Shown here one piece after another: positions 1-7,741 of a stretch of DNA of 10,406 nucleotides; within the stretch, counting starts at the first letter, position 1; every line of letters begins with the position of its first letter. The DNA comes from CBETVX01 sp965539935 (GTDB taxonomy: Bacteria; Bacillota; Clostridia; Peptostreptococcales; Caminicellaceae). The stretch is taken from assembly GCA_965539935.1 (NCBI GenBank), contig CBETVX010000077.1, positions 1 through 10,406 on the forward strand, given 5' to 3'. Position numbers and translations under genes: made by a program. Under the pieces are notes generated by a model. That model worked only from the letters and a program-made list of their open reading frames with translations, did not search any database and had not been told where the DNA came from.

Positions 1-340
1 TCCATTTTTTTTTATAATCCCTATTTAAAACCTTTTCCCAGCCAGGATATTCTATATTAATTGCCATGACTTTTCTTGCTTTTATTTTTTCATGGAGCCA
101 ATTTGGAAGCTCCACAGTATCCTCAGCTTTTGTATCTAATATATCCACATCTTCTTTTTTAATAAAGGCCAGTGAACCATGGGATAAAGAAAAACTTCTT
201 TTAGATTTAAAAGGATCTAATTTTAATAAATAATAAATATTATCCTCTGAATTTTTTATCTCATCTTCTTTGATTTTTTCTAAATTATTACATTCATAGT
301 GAGAAACTAATAGTTTATTTTTTATTTTATAATAATACAT
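1..340 (-). CDS. Unrecognised protein, N-terminal 113 residues only (runs off left edge)
   Basis: Reading leftward, an open frame starts at the ATG at 338-340 and has no stop before the window ends, so only the first 113 residues are visible. A GGGGGAAG ribosome binding site fills the 10-base gap between the stop of the giant fusion gene and this ATG. The two genes are therefore almost certainly co-transcribed and probably translationally linked. The visible part begins MYYYKIKNK, is rich in Lys, Glu and Asp, contains LDPFKSKRSFSLSHGSL near residues 41-57 and ELPNWLHEKIKARK near 77-90, and shows no signal peptide, membrane segment or motif that I recognise. A catalytic domain may lie beyond the edge. 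The gene is real by its start, ribosome binding site and uninterrupted frame. Its function is unknown, but its job is probably tied to the fusion protein upstream. Confidence 0.8.
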   Translation of the reverse strand, partial: MYYYKIKNKLLVSHYECNNLEKIKEDEIKNSEDNIYYLLKLDPFKSKRSFSLSHGSLAFIKKEDVDILDTKAEDTVELPNWLHEKIKARKVMAINIEYPGWEKVLNRDYKKKW

Positions 341-350
341 AACTTCCCCC

Positions 351-3300
351 TTATTCATTACATATACTATGTTTTAGCCTTTCAAGGCGCTGGAGATCAT
401 TTTTAAGATACTGTACTGGTCCAATATTAAAGTCATAGCTTAAATTTTCGCCGTGGTCGGGAGATTTAGGTGATAATAATATATCTCCTAAATGGGCTAA
501 GGTCAAATTCCTTTCATTTAATCTTAAATATTCATTTTCCAGTACAGTTAATATATCTATTGCATTTTCAAAGCATACTTTAGATAGATTATATATGGCT
601 TCATTTGTAGTTCCTTTAATAAAACTTGGGGATGTATAGGGTAAAATTAAATTTATAGAAGGAACAAGATTTCTTTGTGTATATGATTCCCTCCATAATA
701 CATGGCCTTCAATAAATGGATACATAAAACTTTCACTGAACCAAACCCTTAGATTAGGTACAAAATAGGCACTGTCCACATCTCTTTTTTGTAGGTCCAT
801 AAGTTCCTTTCCACGACCAGATAAAATGCCAACTATTATTTTTTTTACATTTATTCCTTCCTTTTTAAGAAGCGGGTCTAATGCCTTTATTCTATATCCC
901 TTATGCAGTAAATCATCCACCAATATTACAGGTTTATTAAAGGATTTAATCATTCTTACCTGATTAGGTAAACTTAAATAATTGGGATAGGAGCCAATCC
1001 TATAGTTTTTAATATTTTTAGAAAAAATCTTTTCAGTATGTAAGGATTTAGTTATGGTATTGGGAATAATACATCCATTTAATAAATCTCCAAAGGGAAC
1101 ACATATAGCCTCCCCTAATTGCCTTGGTTGTGATGGTTCAATAGATACATTATTGTTATCGCAAATCTTTTTTATTAAGTTTTCATACATTATATTTCTG
1201 TCAAAGGATAATAGTAAATTTCCTGGATATAAGTTTACAATTGCTTCTTTAAGTCTTTTTCTTGTCCTGGAAATTGCTTTTTTTACATTAGTATTATTAT
1301 TAAAAGGTTCTTTAATAATAGTCTCTACATCTAAGTTTAAAGTGCAAGGTGCTGTCATATTAACTGCAAAAAATTTAGATGCCTTATTATTAGATGGAAT
1401 CTCTTCAAATCCCTGTAATTTCAAAACCTCTATCATACTATCCCATTGATAACCTTCAATAATATTTCTAAATATTCCATAGGTATAGTCCTTAGCCAAA
1501 CAGTAGGTTAAAGTTTCTGTTAGAATGGTATCTTCTAAACCCTCAAAATCTACATCCTTATTTAAATATACTCCATCTATTACTATTATTCTTCCTATAT
1601 AATTTTTTCTTACATATTCTGATACACTACTATCACCAAACTCTTTATAAAACATACTTGACCTTATCCAATGAAAGGCTGAAAAACCAAGTATTCTTCC
1701 ATTATTAGTTATATCTCTTATTACGAGAATCCTAGGATTTAGATTTTTACCAAATTTTTCTAAAGCATTGTATACTTTTTGATGATTTAATTTAAATATT
1801 GATGATAGTTCATGCAAAAACCTGGGATGAAGTTGACTGATTATTTCAATATTTATAGATTTAGTTTGAACTAAGGTTTTATACTGTGGTTCTCTTCTGT
1901 ACAATCCATTGTCATATATGTATTTTTGAACTAATGGGTCTACTAGTCTAGATATATCTCTATCTTCATCTATATAATTTCTAATTTGGGTAGAACTGAT
2001 ATCTTCATATCTAGTTGGTAAAGATAGTTTTATGGTTTTTCCTTTAATTCTTTTTATTACTTTAGTTAATTTGTTATTATCGTATTCCGATGTATGTAAA
2101 CTTTTCCTTTCAAAGATTATATGATTGAAACTACAAATATAATGTACATTTTTACTATCTTTATATGCCGATGCATTGAGTACTACATCGCTCCCAACTA
2201 CTATATAAACTTCATTACCCTTAAAATAAGATTTTAGTTTTTTTAAATCCTCTGGATTTGCTATATTTGTTTGGAGTTCTTTAGGAAATAAATAGATATC
2301 TAATTCATCGGCTATGGACATCTTTATTATTTCTCTTCTTATTAAATTAGGTTGAGTTCTCTTAGACCAAGAAAATTCATCAACTGCTAAATAGACTTCA
2401 AAACCCTGATCCCTAATTTCTTTAGCAATTTCTTTGTGACTAAGGGAAAAGGGGTCGAAACTTCCTGGAAAAAATGCTATTTTCTTATTACTTTTTAATT
2501 CAATAGACCCTTTGCAAAATCTATAATTTGAAACAAATCTATATATATGATTTAACACAGCTGCATTTGTTAAGAATAACAATTCTCTATTGTCTTTAAA
2601 ATCTTCAATCAAAGTAAGTATTTTTTTTCCTATTAATTCAAATATTTCTTCTTTCTTCTCTAAAGTTAGGATATTTGATCCAAAAATATTTCTTCCAATG
2701 ACATTCAATGCCATCTGTTTTACACTGATATTGTCATGGACAAGTCCATTTAAAATAATACCTAACATTCTTATAAGTCTATCTTTATATTTTTTATCTA
2801 TTTCATTAACCCTATCCCTGTATTTTGGATAGTGCTCTATTGCTATACCTACTGTTTCAAGCAGCAAGGTTATAACCCTAGAGTTAGACTGCTTGATCTT
2901 TTCTATCAAATCATCTAATAATTCATCTAACTCTCCCGGCTGTAAATACAAAATTAATTGTCCAAGGTATTTAGGTATATATTTAGTAAACTGATACCCT
3001 TCTATTTCTAGGGAACGTAGTAGCTCTATTGATATATCATTTCTTTCATAGTATGAAAGAAATTGAAATACATCTATCAGGGCCTTTCCAGCTCTATTTC
3101 TAACATCTTCACTTGAACTAACTTTTAGAAGATTACAAAAATGCATAGCAGTATGAATTCCCATATATTCTGGATTAGTCAAGGTATGTTCTACCAATAA
3201 ATCAACATGAACCTTTTTCAAAACCCAGCCTGTATCGGTTTTAAGATTACTCAAAAATATATTGGACATCTTAACATTATCTTCTTTGCAATAGAAGTAA

Positions 3301-5246
3301 AACCTTTCAATAATATAGTCTTCCATTTTAAGAAGTTTAGATACTTTAAATTTTATATAATTCTCCGCTGGCAAACTAGAATAATCATGTAATTTATAAA
3401 TTTTGTCTTTTAGTATATTTATATATTTAGATTTAGTTTCTAGTTTAGGTATTATTTCATTTGTTACTTCTAAAGCCTCAAGTCTTATATTCACATCTTT
3501 ATCATCTATCATATTTAGAATAAAGTTAAATATAATATCTAGAGCTTCTTCATTACACTCCTTAATATCTATGTATTTAATACAATATAAAAGGTTTTTG
3601 CAAACATCTTCGTCATAATTAATTATTTTATAATATTGAAGCAATAAATTAATATATTCTATTCTTTGATTTATTCTACATTTTCTAAATAAAGCTTCTA
3701 TCATAGTATCTAAACTATTTACTATCCACATTTGATGTAATTTGATAACCTTTTCACTTGGATTAATAAATAAGTTTAGATATTTTTGAAATAGGATTGG
3801 CCCTGTTAATTCTGGTATTTCTATTTCAACATCCTGTGGAACTTCCTTTCGATATACTTCATCATAAATTGCTATTATTGACCCAATAAGTTCTGAACAC
3901 TTTTTACGTATATCATCTTCTGGATGTATCAGCTGTTCATAAAGGAAATTAAGGGTTATTAATTTTTGTTTTTGTGTAAGATAGGTTGAGTACTCTTCTA
4001 AAACATTTAAATACTCTCTAATATTGTTTAATCTTCTTTCACTTCTTGCCTGTTCAAGTATTTCGTTCAATGAAGTTTCATCCCTAAGCTTATACATAAG
4101 GTGTATATTATGATTGATAGCAAAGTACTTAATATTATTAATAATTTCATTTCCATGCATAAGTGGGTAATATTTTTTAGTAGTGCCATCATGGTAATTA
4201 TCTTTGTCTAAATCTACATTCACACCTAAATCAACCATATAATCCTCAAAATCCTTTAATTTGGCATACACTTTCATATATCTTTTTTCTTTAGCCTCAT
4301 CTACATTGTCAAGTTTATTTAGTATAACTTCAAAGGACTCATCTAAAGAATATATATGCATATCTGAACTACCGTCTTTTTTATCTTTTCTCTTAACACG
4401 AAAGTCAGCATATATTAGTATTAATGATTCTAAGGGTAGGTTTTCCAATTCTAAATCCCAAGTTGAATGGTTTATGGCAATATTTCTAATATAGTTTATA
4501 TCATGTTTTTTAAACCATTCATCAGTATAATAATAATGAAGATAGGCTACTCTCTTTGCTTCTAAGGGCTTACATCCAAATTTACCAATATCATGTCCTG
4601 CTGCACTTCCAGATACCCTGCCTAAATCTATAGGATGGCCTAATTTTTTGAGCTGTCTTGCTACATATAGGGCTAAATGATGTACCCCACATATATGGTG
4701 TAATGTACTATATCCCATAAGCTCCTGATTTAATTTCATCATCTCATATATATACTCTTTTTCAAAAGCATTTTTAAAGGTCTTATACTCCCTTGGATCT
4801 TCTAATTCAGCTTCTTCTTCTTCAGTTAAAAAATCAAGGGGATATTTACTAAGCCAAGTGTTTTCACCATATTTTTTTTCAAACTCTGAAATTACTTTTA
4901 AAAACTCTAAATATATAATACATGGTAATTCTAATTTTCCTATTAACTTTATAGTAACTGCTTCTGGAAAGGATTTTCTTAAAGCAAAATAATATATATA
5001 TTCAAGCCAATTCTTAGGTGAATCATCTCCTGCAAGTTCATCAATTATGTCACCACATAGTTTTAAAGCTGCCTTGCAGCTGTAATCCTTCTCAATTAAT
5101 ATTAAATTTATTTTATCTAAAAATTCTTCACTTTCAATATGTCCTTTAATAATTTCTATTAATTTGAGGTTATTTTTAACAGGTTCAATTTTTAATAATC
5201 TTTCTTTGATGGTTTCAGATATATTATCTCTTACAGATTTATTCAT
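351..5246 (-). CDS. Giant fusion protein: HD phosphohydrolase, HEAT-like solenoid, NadD-like nucleotidyltransferase, GNAT-like, PRTase-like
   Basis: This is a 1631-residue cytosolic protein with no signal peptide or membrane helices. The ATG at 5244-5246 follows GGAGG by 9 bases. Modules seen in order: (a) an HD domain at about 178-285, with H190, the pair H218-D219 in GHDIGKFG, H260 and D281 as likely metal ligands; (b) an all-helical stretch at about 395-915 with HEAT-like units, for example near 441-461, 581-600, 711-730 and 836-855; (c) a NadD/cytidylyltransferase-type Rossmann domain at about 920-1115, with PGSFDPFSLSH at 927-937 and ISSTQIR at 1083-1089, the usual ATP-binding pair of this superfamily; (d) a GNAT-like segment at about 1130-1300 ending in a LKLQGFEEI-type strand; (e) a phosphoribosyltransferase-like domain at about 1375-1520, with the PRPP-loop-like VILVDDLLHKGYR at 1440-1452. 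HD, adenylyltransferase and PRTase chemistry suggests nucleotide or NAD-type metabolism, but the substrate is unknown. The HEAT and GNAT assignments are weaker than the HD and nucleotidyltransferase ones. The HIGH-like motif is atypical. Confidence 0.93.
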   Translation of the reverse strand: MNKSVRDNISETIKERLLKIEPVKNNLKLIEIIKGHIESEEFLDKINLILIEKDYSCKAALKLCGDIIDELAGDDSPKNWLEYIYYFALRKSFPEAVTIKLIGKLELPCIIYLEFLKVISEFEKKYGENTWLSKYPLDFLTEEEEAELEDPREYKTFKNAFEKEYIYEMMKLNQELMGYSTLHHICGVHHLALYVARQLKKLGHPIDLGRVSGSAAGHDIGKFGCKPLEAKRVAYLHYYYTDEWFKKHDINYIRNIAINHSTWDLELENLPLESLILIYADFRVKRKDKKDGSSDMHIYSLDESFEVILNKLDNVDEAKEKRYMKVYAKLKDFEDYMVDLGVNVDLDKDNYHDGTTKKYYPLMHGNEIINNIKYFAINHNIHLMYKLRDETSLNEILEQARSERRLNNIREYLNVLEEYSTYLTQKQKLITLNFLYEQLIHPEDDIRKKCSELIGSIIAIYDEVYRKEVPQDVEIEIPELTGPILFQKYLNLFINPSEKVIKLHQMWIVNSLDTMIEALFRKCRINQRIEYINLLLQYYKIINYDEDVCKNLLYCIKYIDIKECNEEALDIIFNFILNMIDDKDVNIRLEALEVTNEIIPKLETKSKYINILKDKIYKLHDYSSLPAENYIKFKVSKLLKMEDYIIERFYFYCKEDNVKMSNIFLSNLKTDTGWVLKKVHVDLLVEHTLTNPEYMGIHTAMHFCNLLKVSSSEDVRNRAGKALIDVFQFLSYYERNDISIELLRSLEIEGYQFTKYIPKYLGQLILYLQPGELDELLDDLIEKIKQSNSRVITLLLETVGIAIEHYPKYRDRVNEIDKKYKDRLIRMLGIILNGLVHDNISVKQMALNVIGRNIFGSNILTLEKKEEIFELIGKKILTLIEDFKDNRELLFLTNAAVLNHIYRFVSNYRFCKGSIELKSNKKIAFFPGSFDPFSLSHKEIAKEIRDQGFEVYLAVDEFSWSKRTQPNLIRREIIKMSIADELDIYLFPKELQTNIANPEDLKKLKSYFKGNEVYIVVGSDVVLNASAYKDSKNVHYICSFNHIIFERKSLHTSEYDNNKLTKVIKRIKGKTIKLSLPTRYEDISSTQIRNYIDEDRDISRLVDPLVQKYIYDNGLYRREPQYKTLVQTKSINIEIISQLHPRFLHELSSIFKLNHQKVYNALEKFGKNLNPRILVIRDITNNGRILGFSAFHWIRSSMFYKEFGDSSVSEYVRKNYIGRIIVIDGVYLNKDVDFEGLEDTILTETLTYCLAKDYTYGIFRNIIEGYQWDSMIEVLKLQGFEEIPSNNKASKFFAVNMTAPCTLNLDVETIIKEPFNNNTNVKKAISRTRKRLKEAIVNLYPGNLLLSFDRNIMYENLIKKICDNNNVSIEPSQPRQLGEAICVPFGDLLNGCIIPNTITKSLHTEKIFSKNIKNYRIGSYPNYLSLPNQVRMIKSFNKPVILVDDLLHKGYRIKALDPLLKKEGINVKKIIVGILSGRGKELMDLQKRDVDSAYFVPNLRVWFSESFMYPFIEGHVLWRESYTQRNLVPSINLILPYTSPSFIKGTTNEAIYNLSKVCFENAIDILTVLENEYLRLNERNLTLAHLGDILLSPKSPDHGENLSYDFNIGPVQYLKNDLQRLERLKHSICNE

Positions 5247-5354
5247 GTAATCAAACCTCCAAAATTATACATTAATTATATTATTCTTCATAATCTTCTA
5301 AATTCCTTTGTTATTTATATTCTCCATAATAAAAACCACTAATCAATATTTTAA

Positions 5355-5382
5355 TATATAGAGGAAATCCTTTTTCTATATA
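5355..5382. promoter_or_regulatory. AT-rich inverted repeat, possible operator for the tautomerase operon
   Basis: A 28-base self-complementary segment pairs over 12 positions (TATATAGA outermost, two G-U pairs inside) around a 4-base ATCC loop. It lies 41 bases before the tautomerase ATG, inside the divergent intergenic region. A possible -10 (TACAAT, 5390-5395) follows it, with no clear -35. It is not followed by the kind of U-run that would make it a terminator for either strand. The position suits a repressor site or a 5' leader hairpin. This is inference from symmetry and location only. Confidence 0.35.
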
Positions 5383-5422
5383 GAAATAATACAATAATTA
5401 AATATAAAGGAGGAGATCTTTA

Positions 5423-5623
5423 ATGCCAACTATTGTATTCAATGGTCCACAAATTGATAAAGAAAAGAAGAAACTTTTAATTGAAGAATTTACTAAAAAG
5501 TCCAGTGAAATACTTGGTATCTCTAAGGAAGCCTTTACTGTCATAATAAAGGAAAATCATCCCGATAATGTGGGAGTTGGTGGCAGGGTCCTTTCTGAAA
5601 TTATGGAAGAAAAAAATAATTAA
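5423..5623 (+). CDS. 4-oxalocrotonate tautomerase family protein
   Basis: This is a 66-residue protein of the usual size for 4-OT-type tautomerases. It begins Met-Pro, so removal of Met would expose the N-terminal proline that acts as general base in this superfamily. The rest fits the beta-alpha-beta fold: TIVFNGP strand, IDKEKKKLLIEEFTKKSSEIL helix, FTVIIKE strand, then VGVGG where the family commonly has a W-G-I-G-G type turn. Position 11 of the mature protein is Asp where the classical enzyme has Arg, so the substrate need not be 4-oxalocrotonate. Strong ribosome binding site AAAGGAGG lies before the ATG. The dehydrogenase gene follows 14 bases after the stop, so the two form one operon. 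A joint role, isomerising an enol or unsaturated 2-oxoacid before reduction, is a reasonable inference but unproven. Confidence 0.9.
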   Translation: MPTIVFNGPQIDKEKKKLLIEEFTKKSSEILGISKEAFTVIIKENHPDNVGVGGRVLSEIMEEKNN

Positions 5624-5637
5624 TAAGGTGATGGAAT

Positions 5638-6585
5638 ATGAGAAAAGTCTTGATCTATTCAGATTATCCTACGGATTATCTTCCTATTTTACAGGAAAAA
5701 TTTCCTAATATTCATTTTATTGCTTCTAATGATAGAAATGAAGTTCTTAGTCATTTAAAGGATGTGGAAGTATTAGTTACTGCAAAATGTGATGAAGAAA
5801 TGTTAAAGACTTCACCAAATTTAAAATGGATTCAATCCTTAAGAGCTGGTATCGATCCCTATCCTATATCACTAATCAAAGATAAAGGTATAATTTTGAC
5901 CAATGCTCAAGGAGTACATATAATCCATATGGCAGAATACGCCATAGCAGCCATGATCATATTAGCTCGCAACCTTCATATTATATTTAGAAATCAATCC
6001 ATGAAAAAATGGGAGCGAAATTTCCCCCAAGGGGAGATTTATAATGCCACAGTTGGTATAATAGGTCTTGGAAAAATAGGTAAAGAAATTGCAAAAAAAG
6101 CTTCCCTTATGGGAATGAAGGTTATTGGGGTTAAAAACAGCGTTCATGATGTTGATTATATAGACAAAGTTTATAGTCCCCAGGAAATGGATAAAGTTTT
6201 TGAAGACAGTGATTATATTATTAACTTATTACCCTATACCCCTGCAACAGATAAAATAATTGATGAAAAATACTTCAATAAAATGAAGCCCACTGCTTGT
6301 TTTATAAATATGGGCAGAGGTAAAACAGTTAATGAGGAAGATTTAATTACTGCACTTGAAAATAATAAAATAAAAGCCTTTTATAGTGATGTTTTCTTTG
6401 AAGAACCTCTACCTAAAGACAGCCCATTATGGAATATGGATAATGTAATTATTACTCCCCATATAAGTGGTGAGTCAACTAAATATATGTATAAGATGTT
6501 AGATATTATCTCCCATAACTTAGATGTGTATTTAAAAGGCACTGGTAAAATGATGAATTTAATTAATTTAAATAAGGGCTATTAG
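5638..6585 (+). CDS. D-isomer-specific 2-hydroxyacid dehydrogenase
   Basis: This is a 315-residue NAD(P)-dependent oxidoreductase of full family length, cytosolic, expected to interconvert a 2-oxoacid and a D-2-hydroxyacid. The nucleotide-binding domain has GLGKIG at 143-148. The catalytic triad expected for the family is present: R227 in MGRGK, E256 in FEEPLP and H275 in TPHISG. The substrate-side loop has SLRAGID at 67-73. At the end of the second beta strand (VIGVKNS, about 162-168) there is Lys-Asn where strict NADH enzymes usually carry Asp, hinting at NADPH use. That is an inference. The ATG has an AAGGTG ribosome binding site and sits 14 bases after the tautomerase stop. A terminator follows at 6629-6655. 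The family includes glyoxylate/hydroxypyruvate, phosphoglycerate and D-lactate type enzymes. I cannot choose among them. Confidence 0.93.
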   Translation: MRKVLIYSDYPTDYLPILQEKFPNIHFIASNDRNEVLSHLKDVEVLVTAKCDEEMLKTSPNLKWIQSLRAGIDPYPISLIKDKGIILTNAQGVHIIHMAEYAIAAMIILARNLHIIFRNQSMKKWERNFPQGEIYNATVGIIGLGKIGKEIAKKASLMGMKVIGVKNSVHDVDYIDKVYSPQEMDKVFEDSDYIINLLPYTPATDKIIDEKYFNKMKPTACFINMGRGKTVNEEDLITALENNKIKAFYSDVFFEEPLPKDSPLWNMDNVIITPHISGESTKYMYKMLDIISHNLDVYLKGTGKMMNLINLNKGY

Positions 6586-6628
6586 AGATTAGGACCTATT
6601 AAAAATTAATATTATGAGTAAATTATTT

Positions 6629-6655
6629 AGAAGCAGGCAAACCCTGCTTCTTTTA
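6629..6655 (+). terminator. Rho-independent terminator of the tautomerase-dehydrogenase operon
   Basis: The arms AGAAGCAGG and CCTGCTTCT form a perfect 9-bp stem with a 5-base CAAAC loop, followed by TTT and then AT-rich DNA. It lies 44 bases past the dehydrogenase stop. Confidence 0.85.
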
Positions 6656-6731
6656 TAATGAGAAAATTATCTAATTTTATTTTTTTACTATATTATTTTA
6701 AGTTAAAATATGCATTTTTCATTTTTAAACT

Positions 6732-6740
6732 CATATTATT
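6732..6740 (+). promoter_or_regulatory. CATATTATT box before the first small paralog, possible sporulation-type -10
   Basis: The 9-mer CATATTATT begins 49 bases before the ATG of the first small protein gene. The identical 9-mer begins 50 bases before the second. It resembles the CATA-containing -10 elements of the mother-cell sporulation sigma factors (sigma E and sigma K). I see no convincing -35 match. Support comes from the duplication at the same spacing, not from a full consensus. Confidence 0.35.
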
Positions 6741-6780
6741 TTAATAGTGGTATTAGATATAAAAAAAGGGGGGAATCCGT

Positions 6781-7167
6781 ATGTATTATAATTACTATGA
6801 TCCAAACATGTTGGCAAATGTTTTAAACAATATGTATCCAGAAATCTACCACAGGCTTTTACCTATGGTTAAAGAAAAATGCACAAAACTTTATAATCCT
6901 TATAACTACATGATAAATCAGTTACCTAATCAAGAACAAATCAACAAAATGGTTGAGGACATATATAAAGAATACAAACAAGAAAAACTCCAAGAGGGTG
7001 TAAAGGCTGAAAACTCCGATGATCTTATGAGACATCATCATCGAGATCCATTTAAAGATTTAATTAAGATACTTATTATTAAAGAACTTGTGGATAATTG
7101 TTGTCATCCGCATCATCCTTATAATCCTCATCATCCTCATAGAAGGCGTAGACCATGGTGGTATTAA
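6781..7167 (+). CDS. Small tandem-paralog protein with His/Pro-rich tail (possible spore coat-type protein)
   Basis: This is a 128-residue protein with no signal peptide and no membrane segment. The body carries NMYPEIYHRLLPMVKEKC (17-34), PNQEQINKMVEDIYKEYK (49-66) and RDPFKDLIKILIIKELV (88-104). The tail from about 107 is CCHPHHPYNPHHPHRRRRPW, rich in His, Pro and Arg and ending WWY, with an HHHR cluster also at 85-88. The three body motifs recur in the same order in the next gene, so the two are paralogs from a tandem duplication. The His-Cys tail could bind metal. A GGGGGG ribosome binding site lies 7 bases before the ATG. The Tyr-rich start, low-complexity basic tail and shared CATA-type box suggest a spore coat or other late sporulation product. 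This is an inference. I do not recognise a named family. Confidence 0.85.
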   Translation: MYYNYYDPNMLANVLNNMYPEIYHRLLPMVKEKCTKLYNPYNYMINQLPNQEQINKMVEDIYKEYKQEKLQEGVKAENSDDLMRHHHRDPFKDLIKILIIKELVDNCCHPHHPYNPHHPHRRRRPWWY

Positions 7168-7186
7168 TTTTTTAAAAGAATTAATA

Positions 7187-7195
7187 CATATTATT
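7187..7195 (+). promoter_or_regulatory. CATATTATT box before the second small paralog
   Basis: This is an identical copy of the 9-mer found before the first paralog, at nearly the same distance from the start (50 against 49 bases). An AT-rich inverted repeat (GTATTAATT 7161-7169, AATTAATAC 7179-7187) covers the upstream gene's stop codon and touches the box. The repeat lacks a following U-run, so read-through from the first gene is likely and the second gene may have both shared and private transcripts. Assignment as a sigma E/K -10 is tentative. Confidence 0.35.
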
Positions 7196-7236
7196 ATATT
7201 GTCATGCTTATATCTATATGTTAAGGAGGCTTTTAG

Positions 7237-7635
7237 ATGTATTATATGAATAATGCTGAAGCAAATATGTATTATTGTGAGCAGGCTGCTGAAAACATGT
7301 ATCCTAAAATGTATAAGGATATATATCCCCATGTAAAAGGTATGTGTGAAAATGCTGATAATCCAAATAATCCAATGATGTTCCCATTTCCCAATGAAGA
7401 AGTTGTTGATAATATGGTGCAAGATATTTACAAAGAGTTTAAGAATAATAAACCAAAGGAAGAAGTTGCTGGAGAAGAAGAACACGAAAATATGTATAGA
7501 ATTAGAAGAAGAGATACTGAAGACTTTATAAAAGTCCTATTACTTCGTGAATTATTAGGTAGGCGTAGAAGATTTTTTAGAAGACCTTCCAGGAGAAGAC
7601 CCTTTGGTGGTTATGGAAGATATGGTTTTTACTAA
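7237..7635 (+). CDS. Small tandem-paralog protein with Arg/Gly/Tyr-rich tail (possible spore coat-type protein)
   Basis: This is a 132-residue paralog of the preceding gene. Matching blocks are NMYPKMYKDIYPHVKGMC (20-37), PNEEVVDNMVQDIYKEFK (52-69) and RDTEDFIKVLLLRELL (92-107). The tail is entirely different: RRRRFFRRPSRRRPF (109-123), then GGYGRYGFY at the end, with no His cluster. Gly-Tyr-rich, strongly basic ends are common in spore coat and crust proteins, where Tyr can be cross-linked, but the call here is by composition only. The body has a mildly acidic linker (about 75-85). The start is chosen at the ATG 7 bases after AAGGAGG. A strong terminator begins 8 bases after the stop, ending the two-gene unit. 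Confidence 0.87.
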   Translation: MYYMNNAEANMYYCEQAAENMYPKMYKDIYPHVKGMCENADNPNNPMMFPFPNEEVVDNMVQDIYKEFKNNKPKEEVAGEEEHENMYRIRRRDTEDFIKVLLLRELLGRRRRFFRRPSRRRPFGGYGRYGFY

Positions 7636-7642
7636 AAAATTG

Positions 7643-7681
7643 TCCCGATGGAATATGATATTCTCCATCGGGGTTTTTTTT
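7643..7681 (+). terminator. Strong rho-independent terminator after the small-paralog pair
   Basis: CCCGATGGA (7644-7652) pairs with TCCATCGGG (7664-7672) around an 11-base loop and is followed by eight T residues (7674-7681). It separates the paralog pair from the ABC-class ATPase gene, which therefore needs its own promoter. I could not identify one with confidence between 7682 and 7741. Confidence 0.93.
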
Positions 7682-7741
7682 GATATATTATGTTTATAAT
7701 CATTTATAAAAAAGCAATTAACATATAGGAGGTATTATATT

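Noticed and set aside
1054..1449. 131-codon rightward open frame inside the fusion gene
   Set aside because: Antisense to the PRTase and GNAT-like region, without a ribosome binding site or recognisable domain.
5264..5269. TATAAT on the leftward strand before the fusion gene
   Set aside because: It lies only about 17 bases before the ATG, so transcription from it would begin within the ribosome binding site. Other TATAAT matches nearby lack a -35.
7161..7187. AT-rich inverted repeat after the first small paralog, considered as a terminator
   Set aside because: The stem is all A/T except one pair and has no U-run after it.
7060..7485. 141-codon leftward open frame opposite the two small paralogs
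   Set aside because: It lies antisense across two genes that are supported by ribosome binding sites and mutual similarity. Its Ile/His-rich translation is what the reverse of His- and Asn-rich coding DNA gives.
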